Below, piece by piece: positions 1 to 7,192 of a stretch of 64,000 nt of DNA (positions are counted from its first letter, which is position 1; every line of letters begins with the position of its first letter). The notes below the pieces were generated by a model, which saw nothing but the letters and a program-made list of their open reading frames with translations, did no database searches and was not told the origin of the DNA. The stretch comes from Rhodocyclales bacterium (GTDB lineage Bacteria; Pseudomonadota; Gammaproteobacteria; Burkholderiales; Rhodocyclaceae): positions 1 through 64,000 of the forward strand of contig JACRMV010000002.1 in NCBI GenBank assembly GCA_016235025.1, read 5' to 3'. Made by a program: the position numbers and the translations under genes.

Positions 1-141
1 GGCCGACCTGCCGAAAGAATCCGGCCGCTTCGACCTGCCGATCGCACTGGGCATTCTGCTGGCCTCCGGCCAGTTGAAGGCGCCGACGCTGGATGAACAT
101 GAGTTTGCCGGAGAGCTGGCGTTGTCCGGCGAACTGCGCGC
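1..141 (+). pseudogene. comM fragment, exact duplicate of 4061-4201
   Basis: These 141 bases are identical to positions 4061-4201 inside the intact comM gene and correspond to ComM residues about 71-118. The left end runs off the window. At the right end the match stops abruptly and continues as a 21-base stretch (138-158) that matches the region upstream of ubiK (3614-3634) at 20 of 21 positions, sharing the four bases GCGC at the junction. So comM and ubiK-upstream sequence are joined here in the reverse of their normal order. This is a non-functional fragment, either a real rearrangement or an assembly chimera. Confidence 0.9.
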
Positions 142-307
142 TGAGCACTGTGCTAGACGCCTGCGGCGAGGTGATTTGGACAGCTTTTGATCGAATTGCA
201 CTACCCGCAGGCTGGGAACAGAAATAAAAAGGGCCGTGTTATTTGTTTCAAAAACAATTCACCCCTTTTATTTGCCCCCTTTTATTTTCGCTCGGGTGAC
301 GCTGAAC

Positions 308-496
308 TCAGTCGTTTCCGTTCCCGCGATGAGTTCCGGGTTGTCGCTTATTGCCCTTATGGTCGTTTTGGCCGTCATTTTTGTGCCTGCCGGCCACTTC
401 CTGCTCTTCTGCCTTCTGCTTTTGCTTGGCGACCTCGTCCATACGAGAAGGTTTCGATTGTTGTTGCTGATTGAAGTCCTGGCCTTGCTTTGCCAT
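308..496 (-). CDS. small hydrophilic, Gln/Lys-rich protein of unknown function
   Basis: A 62-aa, very polar protein that starts MAKQGQDFNQQQQSK and ends in a Gly/Asn/His-rich tail. It has no hydrophobic segment, no cysteine, and looks intrinsically disordered. The start is chosen because a good ribosome-binding site (AGGAG, 6 bases upstream) precedes ATG at 496; the frame is open further upstream but without such a signal. It lies first on the left of a run of small minus-strand genes with a CBS protein and a zinc-ribbon protein. I do not recognise the family. A stress-type disordered peptide is only a guess from composition. Confidence 0.55.
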   Translation of the reverse strand: MAKQGQDFNQQQQSKPSRMDEVAKQKQKAEEQEVAGRHKNDGQNDHKGNKRQPGTHRGNGND

Positions 497-616
497 GTCA
501 TTCTCCTGACAAAAATCATGTGCGACAGTGATTAAATAAGTGCGGCAGACACCACTAAACCACCCCACTAAACCCAAACCGGCACCGCCTTTGTTCATGG
601 CGGCAGCCGGACTAAA

Positions 617-1036
617 TCAAGAAGGTTTCGAAATTTCCGAAAGCGCTTCACCGGCGATCTCGATATCGGCGCTCTCAGCGGCGAAATCGCCCAGTGCCAC
701 GATTCCCACGAGTCGCTTATCGGCGTTCACAATCGGCAAGCGCCGAATCTGGCGATCACCCATGAGCTTTGCCGCATCGTCCACGGAGTCTTCCTCGTAT
801 GCCCAGACGATACCTTCGGACATGACCTCGCGCACCTTGGTGCTCGGATCCTTGCCCTCGGCCACGGCGCGAATCGCAATGTCGCGATCCGATATCGTTC
901 CGATCATGCGGTCGTTCTCTCCCACGGGCATCATTCCGAAGTTACCCTTGCGCATTTGTTGCGCAGCTTCCTTGATCGTTTTGTCCGGGCTGATGATCTG
1001 CACATCCCGGCTCATCAAATCTTTAAGCTTTTGCAT
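617..1036 (-). CDS. CBS-domain protein (tandem CBS pair)
   Basis: A 139-aa cytoplasmic protein made of two CBS motifs (about residues 5-65 and 72-130), with the typical sequences GTISDRDIAIR and VGIVALGDFA. CBS pairs usually bind adenine nucleotides and report energy or stress state. Stand-alone proteins of this size are common in Proteobacteria and their targets are mostly unknown. ATG at 1036 is preceded by a strong AAGGAG site. It sits 39 bp downstream of the zinc-ribbon gene on the same strand and is probably co-transcribed with it. Confidence 0.9.
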   Translation of the reverse strand: MQKLKDLMSRDVQIISPDKTIKEAAQQMRKGNFGMMPVGENDRMIGTISDRDIAIRAVAEGKDPSTKVREVMSEGIVWAYEEDSVDDAAKLMGDRQIRRLPIVNADKRLVGIVALGDFAAESADIEIAGEALSEISKPS

Positions 1037-1075
1037 GTCAATCTCCTTGTCTCAAACATCAGTAAAAGGCGCGAC

Positions 1076-1309
1076 TTACGAACGATCACGCAGTTCCGTC
1101 ACACCCTCCTTCGTGGCACAGTGATCACAGCAAAACATCCGGCCGCCGCTCTCCAAGCCATGTCCGACGATGCGTACACCGCAATGCGCACAGGTGGGCG
1201 CAAGTGCGTGGATCGCGCATTCGAAGCTATCAAAAGTATAGGTTTTACCCAGAGCCATCACCTGAAAAGATTTATCGTACTCATTTCCGCACCCATCGCA
1301 TTTAGCCAT
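1076..1309 (-). CDS. small cysteine-rich zinc-ribbon protein (metallothionein-like)
   Basis: A 77-aa protein with CDGC near the N-terminus, a single Cys in FECAIHALAPTC, CAHC, and CCDHC near the C-terminus. The spacing fits one or two bound metal ions. Similar short proteins are sometimes annotated as prokaryotic metallothioneins; I recall this rather than having tested it. A purine-rich GGAGAG site precedes ATG at 1309. Neighbours on the same strand are a CBS protein downstream and unknown small genes upstream, so a metal or stress role is plausible but unproven. Confidence 0.75.
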   Translation of the reverse strand: MAKCDGCGNEYDKSFQVMALGKTYTFDSFECAIHALAPTCAHCGVRIVGHGLESGGRMFCCDHCATKEGVTELRDRS

Positions 1310-1511
1310 AAGTCTCTCCTCTGTTGAATCGGTTGTCGCCCTGGTCAGGCTTCACGTCAGACCGGGAGGCAGCGGCACCCGTTTGCCGCGCCTGGCTTCG
1401 ACCAGTGTCTTGAGCGGTGCCAGCGCTGCAGAAGCGGGGCGCGGCATGGGCTCGATCGCCTTGGATTTCAAGCGGGTTCGCCTGCGGCAACGCCATCCAT
1501 CAAGCGACTTC
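1310..1511. other. gap between small genes, no convincing gene
   Basis: About 200 bp. Reading frames exist on the minus strand, including a short one (roughly 1345-1450) with plausible coding composition that ends in RGKRVPLPPGLT. None has a ribosome-binding site or a recognisable family. It may be a decayed gene. Confidence 0.4.
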
Positions 1512-1808
1512 TCAGGTCCCTTCGATCAACTCGCGACCCCTGAGAAAGCCCATGTCTTCTGCAATGGCCTGCGTGGAATAGTACAGTTCCGGATCCGATG
1601 TGGCGCTGGCCGCTATGTCTTCCGTCGGCCCGGTGCCGACCCCGGTAATCCTTACCGTGAAACGCCATTGCAGCCCATGGCCGGCGAGCACCTCGTTTTC
1701 GGGAACGCGCGGCTCGGCGCAGACATGTATTTGCTTGCCGTGGTATTCCTCGGTTTTCCATCCGGTTCGTTCGTTCGCTGCCACTTGCTTCAGGATCGGG
1801 GTATCCAT
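1512..1808 (-). CDS. hypothetical 98-aa protein
   Basis: A 98-aa soluble protein starting MDTPILKQVAANERTGW, with no signal peptide or membrane segment. ATG at 1808 is preferred over TTG at 1811 because the TAGGAG site is then at a normal distance (6 bases). It contains one Cys (HVCAEP) and an acidic C-terminal part. I do not recognise the family. It lies between the zinc-ribbon gene and a 24-aa membrane peptide, all on the minus strand. Confidence 0.6.
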   Translation of the reverse strand: MDTPILKQVAANERTGWKTEEYHGKQIHVCAEPRVPENEVLAGHGLQWRFTVRITGVGTGPTEDIAASATSDPELYYSTQAIAEDMGFLRGRELIEGT

Positions 1809-1855
1809 CAAGGTCTCCTAGCGTGTCTGTTCAAAATTAACGGGTGAACAATGCG

Positions 1856-1930
1856 TTACCGCAGTCCGAAAAACGACAGAACCGCCAAAACGACGACGAT
1901 CAGGCCAACAATGTAAATAATGTTGTTCAT
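1856..1930 (-). CDS. 24-aa small membrane protein
   Basis: A very short gene of 25 codons including the stop. The peptide, starting MNNIIYIVGLIVVVLAV and ending SFFGLR, is one transmembrane helix followed by Arg. Peptides with this pattern (a hydrophobic VGLIVVVLAVLSFFGLR-type helix) recur in Proteobacteria, which supports a real gene; that is from memory, not a search. A modest AGAGG site lies upstream of ATG at 1930. Its small size means most gene finders miss it. Confidence 0.65.
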   Translation of the reverse strand: MNNIIYIVGLIVVVLAVLSFFGLR

Positions 1931-2299
1931 GAGATTGCCTCTGTGTAGGTCAAGTGACCGAATCGCATGCAAAAGGCACCGCCAGTCACTGAGTCGATAC
2001 TACGCTCCCCGGGGCGCGGACTCTGTACGTTGCCGCACTGAGCTTCCCCGGCGACACGCGATCGGTGCCTCGCCTGTCCCAAGCTTATGCAAAGACCATG
2101 CTGTAAAAAGCGTTGAAGCCCGAAGTGGCTTGGAGTAGAAATCCTTTCGCGGGCTACCCTGCTTTTCTTTTTGACGGCTGACCGCAAACCACCAGCAATG
2201 AGGAGAACCAAGAATATGTTCGACCCAATCCAACGGGCCTCAGGCACGAGTCACCTCATGACGAGCGGCGACTCGTCTTGATTTCGTACATCCCCACAC
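1931..2299. other. non-coding stretch
   Basis: About 370 bp between the 24-aa gene and the transposase remnant. Reading frames on both strands have no recognisable domain, and I see no tRNA, clear terminator or repeat here. It may include the regulatory region of the minus-strand small genes. Confidence 0.4.
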
Positions 2300-2856
2300 C
2301 TACCAGGCGATGCGCTGATCGAACTCGACATCCGGTCCAGGCTGAGCGGTTTGCTCCCATTGTTGATCGTTGTCCGCCTGTTCCGCCGCCGCTGCTGCCT
2401 CCCACAGCGGTGGCCCACGCGCTGGGGCGATGCGTGGTGTCTGGGTGGATTCGCCGATATGGTCGAGGATATTCTTCACGGTTCCGGCATCGTTTATGAA
2501 GGCGATGAATCCGCATCTGACTGTGGCAGATCGGGCAACTCAGCGGCAGGGCTTCATAGCTGCGCGCCAGCAGCATGGCCCATAGGTAGCGCGACACAGC
2601 ACGATGGTGGGGCTCTTCGCTAGTCGCCGCAGAAGTCGGCGCTGGCGGGACGGCGGCAGGGGCTAGCGCCGTCACCAGGGCGGGGATCTTGTCGATCAGT
2701 TCAAGCGGCGCGTCAGCACCAGTTCGCCAGGGGCTTCAGGGCGCGGCTTGGGGCTGTGATAGACCAGATGCCCGGCGTCCCGTTGCTGCAAGTGCTCCAG
2801 CGAGAAAGGCGGACGGGCACAGTAGCGCAGCAGACGTTCGAGTCCCATCCGGTCAG
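2300..2856 (-). pseudogene. IS91-family transposase, C-terminal remnant with frameshifts
   Basis: Conceptual minus-strand translation over three frames gives pieces typical of IS91/IS801-type (Y2) transposases: [59 protein letters not shown], then FIAFINDAGTVKNILDHIGE and TPRIAPARGPPLW, ending in a typical DQRIAW stop at 2300. One frameshift follows ELVLT near 2708, where about 25 conserved residues are also missing, and another follows the zinc-binding CPICHSQMRI near 2510. The N-terminal catalytic region is absent. A copy of the dispersed 25-bp repeat lies inside it (2631-2655). It cannot transpose. Confidence 0.85.
2631..2655 (+). repeat. dispersed 25-bp repeat, copy 1 (in IS91 remnant)
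   Basis: 22 of 25 bases match the window consensus (AAAAGTCGGCGC followed by TGGCGATACGGCG). Read on the transposase strand it encodes AVPPAPTS, the same frame as other copies in this orientation. Confidence 0.75.
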
Positions 2857-2928
2857 CGCCGCTATGTCGAATCGCTCTCGGCCTATGTCCGTCAGTTCCT
2901 GCAGTTGATGGAAAAGCCCGATGTAGTC
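2851..2928 (+). pseudogene. uvrA fragment A
   Basis: About 26 codons reading [20 protein letters not shown] then EKPDV, a highly conserved part of the N-terminal region of UvrA, the excision-repair ATPase. It abuts the transposase remnant on the left and the hyfE piece on the right. No uvrA start or neighbouring uvrA sequence is present. It is an isolated fragment with no expected function. Confidence 0.85.
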
Positions 2929-2929
2929 G

Positions 2930-3112
2930 ATGGAGAACGGCCTGTTTCTCGCCGCCACCAGCGCCACCTATGGCATGCCGATGGTGGTGGAACTGGGCAT
3001 AGCGCTCGACGTGCTGGTCGGCGTCATCATCCTCGGCGTGTTCTTCTTCGAGATTCGCGACCAGTTCGACAGCCTCGACATCCATCATATGGAACGGCTG
3101 AAGGACAACTGA
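2930..3112 (+). pseudogene. hyfE-like C-terminal fragment (hydrogenase-4 component E)
   Basis: 60 codons reading [17 protein letters not shown], then [20 protein letters not shown], then [17 protein letters not shown] and a stop. This is the conserved C-terminus of HyfE-type membrane subunits of group 4 hydrogenase or formate hydrogenlyase complexes. The rest of the gene (about 150 codons) is missing and an in-frame stop lies just upstream at 2924-2926. It is joined directly to a uvrA piece, so it is a truncated remnant. Confidence 0.8.
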
Positions 3113-3285
3113 CGCTCATGGCTTCGATAAACCAGCCTAAATCATGAAATATCGTAACTTCGACAGACCTCAAGCTGGCAAATGGGCCCGCCCCTCCCAT
3201 CCTCCCCTCACGGGGAGGCTATTGACCGGCTCGCTGCGCTCGAAAATTACCAAGCGCGCTGAAGAGTGGATTTCACGTTAAGTCC
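3113..3285. other. unassigned spacer within the mosaic
   Basis: 173 bp between the hyfE tail and the next fragment. It contains an inverted C/G-rich motif (cctccc then ggggagg near 3195-3228) and no identifiable gene. Confidence 0.35.
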
Positions 3286-3513
3286 ATGGATTTCTTCATC
3301 CTCATGCTTGTCATTCCCCTGGTCAGTAGCGCGCTGCTGGTCGATCACGTGCTGGCGCTGCCCGAGGACACGAAACTCATGATCCTCGCCCCGGTGGTGG
3401 TTAACCGCAAGGGCGAGCAGCTCGACCTGTTCGCCGAGTTGCGCGCGCAGGGCTTCGTCCGCCTGCGCGTCGATGGCGCGGTACATGACATCGACGCCCT
3501 GCCGAAACTGGCC
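3286..3513 (+). pseudogene. chimeric ORF: membrane-protein N-terminus fused to uvrA fragment B
   Basis: The first 18 codons (MDFFILMLVIPLVSSALL) look like the first helix of a membrane protein. A hyfF-like start is possible because hyfF usually follows hyfE, but this is inference. From 3340 to 3513 the frame reads VDHVLALPEDTKLMILAPVV and on to LRVDGAVHDIDALPKLA, which is UvrA sequence that normally lies roughly 70-80 residues after fragment A. So two uvrA pieces flank a hydrogenase segment. The product would be meaningless. Confidence 0.75.
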
Positions 3514-3557
3514 AGCTCAGGGTTTTTTGCACCGAAACAAGTTGCGTTGTGCGCAGC

Positions 3558-3576
3558 TTGCACCGCATTGGTGCAA
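3558..3576. promoter_or_regulatory. NtrC-type palindromic operator
   Basis: TTGCACC, 5-base spacer, GGTGCAA: a perfect palindrome matching the known NtrC enhancer pattern TGCAC-N7-GTGCA. A further half site (TGCACC) lies near 3529. In related bacteria such paired sites sit in front of glnK-amtB. Here no glnK is present; the leftward side is uvrA debris and the rightward gene is ubiK. I found no good sigma-54 promoter in either direction. Confidence 0.6.
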
Positions 3577-3613
3577 GCTGGTGTTGCTTTGTTCGGAGCC
3601 GGAATCCAGAGTG

Positions 3614-3634
3614 GCGCTGAGCCCTGTGCTAGAC
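3614..3634 (+). repeat. 21-bp sequence shared with 138-158
   Basis: This stretch lies 25 bp upstream of the ubiK start and matches 138-158 at 20 of 21 bases. It contains TGTGCTAGACT, which resembles an extended -10 promoter element, so it may be the ubiK promoter, but no good -35 box is visible. Confidence 0.5.
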
Positions 3635-3659
3635 TCAATTTCCAGCCAGGAATCCGATC

Positions 3660-3839
3660 ATGATCAATTCAAAACTTTTCGAGGAAATGTCTGCCCGCGT
3701 TGCCTCGGTGATGGCGTCGACGCCCGTGGGCGACATTGAAAAAAACCTGCGTGCCGTACTGTGGCAACTCGAGGCGCGCCTCGCCGAGCTGGAGGCTGCC
3801 CGCGCTGTTTCCAGCCCAGGTTCCGGCGCGCAGAAATAA
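3660..3839 (+). CDS. ubiK: UbiK-family accessory factor, internally shortened
   Basis: A 59-aa protein starting MINSKLFEEMSARVASVM, with the family motif DIEKNLRAVL followed directly by WQLEARLAELEA. UbiK (YqiC, BMFP domain) is a small coiled-coil trimer that assists the Ubi complex in ubiquinone synthesis. Family members are usually 75-100 aa and have a central segment (about AFARLDLVTREEFDVQ plus a linker) that is absent here, so the protein appears to have lost about 35-40 residues in frame. It lies 9 bp upstream of comM, a common pairing in this group. The deletion may impair function. Confidence 0.75.
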   Translation: MINSKLFEEMSARVASVMASTPVGDIEKNLRAVLWQLEARLAELEAARAVSSPGSGAQK

Positions 3840-3848
3840 ACCCGACGC

Positions 3849-5330
3849 ATGGCGCTGGCGGTTCTGCGTTCGCGGGCGCTGGCTGGCCTTGCCGCGCCGG
3901 AAGTCACGGTCGAGGTTCATCTGGCGGGCGGTTTGCCTGCATTCACGCTGGTCGGTTTGCCCGATACCGAAGTCAAGGAAGCGCGTGACCGCGTCCGTGC
4001 CGCGATCCAGAATTGCGGCTTCGAATTTCCCCCGCGGCGCATCACCGTCAATCTTGCCCCGGCCGACCTGCCGAAAGAATCCGGCCGCTTCGACCTGCCG
4101 ATCGCACTGGGCATTCTGCTGGCCTCCGGCCAGTTGAAGGCGCCGACGCTGGATGAACATGAGTTTGCCGGAGAGCTGGCGTTGTCCGGCGAACTGCGCG
4201 CGTGCGCCGCGATGCACCGCGACCCGGGTTCGCGCCGGGCCTTCGTCCTGCCGCTGGAAAGCGCACCCGAAGCCGCGCTGATCGGCGAGATGACCATTCT
4301 GCCGGCGCAGCACCTGCTGCAGGTCTGCGCCCATCTGGCCGGGCGGGAGATGCTGGCGCCGTTCGCCGTGTCGCCAGCGCCGACTTTTCATCCCTACCCC
4401 GACCTCGCCGAAGTGAAGGGTCAGGCGCCGGCCAAACGGGCGCTGGAAGTGGCTGCCGCCGGCGGCCACAGCCTGCTCCTGAGCGGGCCGCCGGGCGCAG
4501 GAAAATCCATGCTGGCGCAACGCCTGCCGGGAATTTTGCCGCCGATGACGGCAGATGAAGCGCTGGAGACTGCCGCCGTGCATTCATTGGCTGGAGCCTT
4601 CAGGCTGGAACACTGGGCGCAGCGGCCATTTCGCGCGCCGCATCATTCCGCGTCCACGGCGGCGCTGGTCGGTGGTGGCGGCACGCCGCGTCCTGGCGAG
4701 ATTTCACTGGCGCACAACGGCACGTTGTTCCTCGACGAACTTCCCGAGTTTCAACGTGGCGTACTCGAAGCTCTGCGCGAGCCGCTGGAAACCGGCCACA
4801 TTCACATCAGCCGCGCCGCGCGCCGCGCCGAATTCCCCGCCCGCTTTCAACTGGTCGCGGCGATGAATCCTTGTCCCTGTGGCTGGCTCGGCCATCCGTC
4901 CGGCAAATGCCGCTGCACGCCCGATCAGATTGCGCGCTATCGCGGCAAACTCTCCGGCCCGCTGCTCGACCGCATCGACCTGATGCTGGATGTCCCTGCC
5001 GTCGATGAAGCCGAACTTTCAGGACGCGCCACGGGGGAATCTTCGGCCGGCGTGCGGGCGCGCGTCACGCCAGCCCGCGAGCGGCAGCTGGCGCGCCAGG
5101 GCAAGCCCAACGCCCAACTCACGCCCGACGAGATCGAGCAGCACGCACGGCCCGACGCCGCCGGCGCGCAGCTGTTGAAGCAGGCCATGGCGCGACTGAT
5201 GCTCTCGGCGCGGGCTTATCATCGCATCCTGAAAGTCGCGCGTACCATCGCCGATCTTGCCGTCACTGAAAACATCACTGCCGCCCATGTCGCCGAGGCC
5301 ATTCACTATCGGCGTGGCCTGGCTGAATGA
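3849..5330 (+). CDS. comM: ComM/YifB Mg-chelatase-type AAA+ helicase
   Basis: A 493-aa protein: N-terminal ChlI domain (residues 1-160, with GLPDTEVKEARDRVRAAI), linker, AAA+ core with Walker A GPPGAGKS (about 213-220) and Walker B LFLDELPEF (about 291-299), and C-terminal Mg-chelatase domain. In naturally transformable bacteria ComM is a hexameric branch-migration helicase that promotes integration of incoming DNA. Full length and intact. Residues about 172-179 (AVSPAPTF) come from the dispersed 25-bp repeat and lie in the variable linker before YPDLAEVKGQ. comM is a known island insertion target in Acinetobacter; here a partial duplicate sits 4 kb upstream. Confidence 0.95.
   Translation: MALAVLRSRALAGLAAPEVTVEVHLAGGLPAFTLVGLPDTEVKEARDRVRAAIQNCGFEFPPRRITVNLAPADLPKESGRFDLPIALGILLASGQLKAPTLDEHEFAGELALSGELRACAAMHRDPGSRRAFVLPLESAPEAALIGEMTILPAQHLLQVCAHLAGREMLAPFAVSPAPTFHPYPDLAEVKGQAPAKRALEVAAAGGHSLLLSGPPGAGKSMLAQRLPGILPPMTADEALETAAVHSLAGAFRLEHWAQRPFRAPHHSASTAALVGGGGTPRPGEISLAHNGTLFLDELPEFQRGVLEALREPLETGHIHISRAARRAEFPARFQLVAAMNPCPCGWLGHPSGKCRCTPDQIARYRGKLSGPLLDRIDLMLDVPAVDEAELSGRATGESSAGVRARVTPARERQLARQGKPNAQLTPDEIEQHARPDAAGAQLLKQAMARLMLSARAYHRILKVARTIADLAVTENITAAHVAEAIHYRRGLAE
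4364..4388 (-). repeat. dispersed 25-bp repeat, copy 2 (in comM)
   Basis: 24 of 25 bases match the consensus in reverse orientation. In the comM frame it encodes AVSPAPTF. Confidence 0.85.
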
Positions 5331-5339
5331 GGACTACCC

Positions 5340-5981
5340 ATGCTGGACTATCGCATCATCCCCGTCACTCCGTTCGAACAGAACTGCACACTGCTGTGGT
5401 GCACCGAGACGATGCGCGGCGCCTTCGTCGATCCCGGTGGCGACATCGAGCGGCTGCTGGCGGCGGCCGCATCGTTGGGCGTTACCATCGAAAAGCTGCT
5501 GCTGACCCACGGCCATATCGACCATGCCGGTGGTGCGGGCGAATTGAAGCAGCGTTTGCAGGTGCCGATCGAAGGTCCGCAACGCGAGGAAAGTTTCTGG
5601 CTCGACCAGCTCGCCGCGCAAAGCCGCATGTTCGGTTTCCCGCAAGCGCAGCCGGTGATTCCCGACCGCTGGCTGGAGGATGGCGATACGGTCAGCGTGG
5701 GCAACGAAATATTGCAGGTGTTCCACACTCCCGGCCACACGCCCGGCCATGTGGTGTTTTTCCATGCGCCGTCGAAACTCGCCATCGTTGGCGATGTCCT
5801 CTTCGCCGGCTCGATCGGACGCACCGATTTCCCGCGCGGGAATCTTCAGGCGCTGCTCGATTCGATCAAGACCAGGCTCTGGCCGCTGGGCAGCGATGTC
5901 GCTTTCATTCCAGGACACGGCCCGATGTCAACTTTCGGTGCCGAGCGGCGCGACAATCCTTATGTCGGCGACGATGCCTGA
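5340..5981 (+). CDS. metallo-beta-lactamase-fold hydrolase (glyoxalase II-like, YcbL type)
   Basis: A 213-aa enzyme with the metal-binding motif THGHIDH (about residues 56-62), a second His in HTPGHTPGH, GDVLFAGSIGRTD, and a final PGHGP. This is the single-domain glyoxalase II-like family, which hydrolyses thioesters such as S-lactoylglutathione or a related substrate. The C-terminal glutathione-binding domain of classic GloB is absent, so the substrate is uncertain. It starts 9 bp after comM and is probably co-transcribed. Confidence 0.9.
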   Translation: MLDYRIIPVTPFEQNCTLLWCTETMRGAFVDPGGDIERLLAAAASLGVTIEKLLLTHGHIDHAGGAGELKQRLQVPIEGPQREESFWLDQLAAQSRMFGFPQAQPVIPDRWLEDGDTVSVGNEILQVFHTPGHTPGHVVFFHAPSKLAIVGDVLFAGSIGRTDFPRGNLQALLDSIKTRLWPLGSDVAFIPGHGPMSTFGAERRDNPYVGDDA

Positions 5982-6072
5982 GCGCGCCTTGTCTTAAATA
6001 TGAGATTTGGTTAGCATCCACGGGTTGAAGGCCGCTTCAACCGTAACTCAAACATCATCGGGAGAAATCAAT

Positions 6073-6501
6073 ATGAGCTTTGTAACCGAGTTCAAGGAAT
6101 TTGCGATGAAGGGCAATGTCGTCGATCTCGCGGTCGGCGTCATCATCGGCGCGGCGTTCGGCAAAATCGTCGACTCGATCGTCAAGGATCTGATCATGCC
6201 GGTCGTCGGCAAGATATTCGGCGGGCTGGACTTCTCCAATTTTTTCATCATGCTGGCCAATCCGCCGGCGGACTACAAAGGCGCCATGACCTACGACGCA
6301 CTGACCAAGGCCGGCGTGCCCCTGTTCGCTTACGGGAACTTCATTACGGTGGCGATCAACTTCATCATTCTGGCGGCGATCATCTTCGTCATGGTCAAGC
6401 AGATCAATCGATTGAAAAAAAATGAGCCACCGGCACCGCCTGCACCGACGGCGGAGGATGTGTTGCTGCTGCGCGAGATCCGTGATGCACTGAAAAAATA
6501 G
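6073..6501 (+). CDS. mscL: large-conductance mechanosensitive channel MscL
   Basis: A 142-aa inner-membrane channel that opens on hypo-osmotic shock. The sequence shows the conserved N-terminal amphipathic helix ([20 protein letters not shown]), TM1 with GAAFGKIV, a periplasmic loop, TM2 near residues 90-115, and a C-terminal helical bundle. The start at 6073 has a GGGAGA site 7 bases upstream and gives the normal family length. A strong hairpin terminator follows at 6530. Confidence 0.97.
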   Translation: MSFVTEFKEFAMKGNVVDLAVGVIIGAAFGKIVDSIVKDLIMPVVGKIFGGLDFSNFFIMLANPPADYKGAMTYDALTKAGVPLFAYGNFITVAINFIILAAIIFVMVKQINRLKKNEPPAPPAPTAEDVLLLREIRDALKK

Positions 6502-6529
6502 GCACGCGGCACGCACGGTTGTCTGTAAA

Positions 6530-6559
6530 TGAAAACAGCACCCGCGGGTGCTGTTTTCA
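6530..6559. terminator. bidirectional rho-independent terminator
   Basis: A perfect 30-bp palindrome: TGAAAACAGCACCCG and its reverse complement. The GC-rich stem is flanked by A and T runs on both sides, so it can end mscL transcription from the left and the secreted-protein gene from the right. Confidence 0.9.
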
Positions 6560-6592
6560 TGTCTGCGGCAGCGTACTTGCCGGGGGGGGTGC

Positions 6593-7132
6593 TTACTTGA
6601 TCTTGCGGCAGCCCAGCTTCGATTGGGTCTGGAAATATTCCAGGCCATCGCCGCAGCTCATGACTTTTTCGGGTGCCTTGGCGCCTTTGCCGGCCTTGCA
6701 GGTGAAAGCGCCGGATTTGGCCGGTTTGCCTTCGGCTTTGTAGCCTTCTGGGCAGACGGACGCAACGGCTGCGCCAGCAGCTTCGACGACGAGCGGCGCG
6801 CTGGCAGAACCGAGGCACGGGAAGTGTGTGGTAACTTTCTTGCCTTCGGCCTTGAGTGTGTAGTTACCGGCTTTGGCGTAGGTGTGGGTCAGGGTCAGCG
6901 GAAATTTGTGGGGCCTGCCGTTGATCTTGATATTGTCGCTGTTGCCATCGCCATAATCGATGCCGAGGCCGCACAGCGTCGGCGCGTCGCCTTCCGTCGT
7001 GACAGTGACGGTGACAGCCTGGCCGGCCTTGGCGGGGCTGGGTGTTGCGGTGACTGCGCCAATGCCGCCGGATGTGGCAAACACGCTGCTGGAAGCCAGT
7101 ATCAGGGCAAGCAGGGTAAACTTGAGTTTCAT
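6593..7132 (-). CDS. secreted PKD-like protein of unknown function
   Basis: A 179-aa protein with a clear signal peptide (MKLKFTLLALILASSSVFAT). Residues about 22-120 look like a PKD/Ig-type beta-sandwich (VTATPSPAKAGQAVTVTV, LTLTHTYAKAGNYTLKAEGK). The C-terminal part has four cysteines (CPEGYKAEG, FTCKAGKGAK, VMSCGDGLEYF, LGCRKI) that could form two disulphides in the periplasm. I do not know its role. It is transcribed away from the AsmA gene and toward the shared terminator. Confidence 0.8.
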   Translation of the reverse strand: MKLKFTLLALILASSSVFATSGGIGAVTATPSPAKAGQAVTVTVTTEGDAPTLCGLGIDYGDGNSDNIKINGRPHKFPLTLTHTYAKAGNYTLKAEGKKVTTHFPCLGSASAPLVVEAAGAAVASVCPEGYKAEGKPAKSGAFTCKAGKGAKAPEKVMSCGDGLEYFQTQSKLGCRKIK

Positions 7133-7192
7133 GTGCGGCTCCTTGTGTTGTGATGAGCGCCTAGATTACCGTACCCGAAGTGGGAGTGTGTG

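Noticed and set aside
3600-3650. Sigma-54 promoter upstream of ubiK
   Set aside because: TGGC and TGCT are present but the GG-GC spacing is 13 instead of 10 bases.
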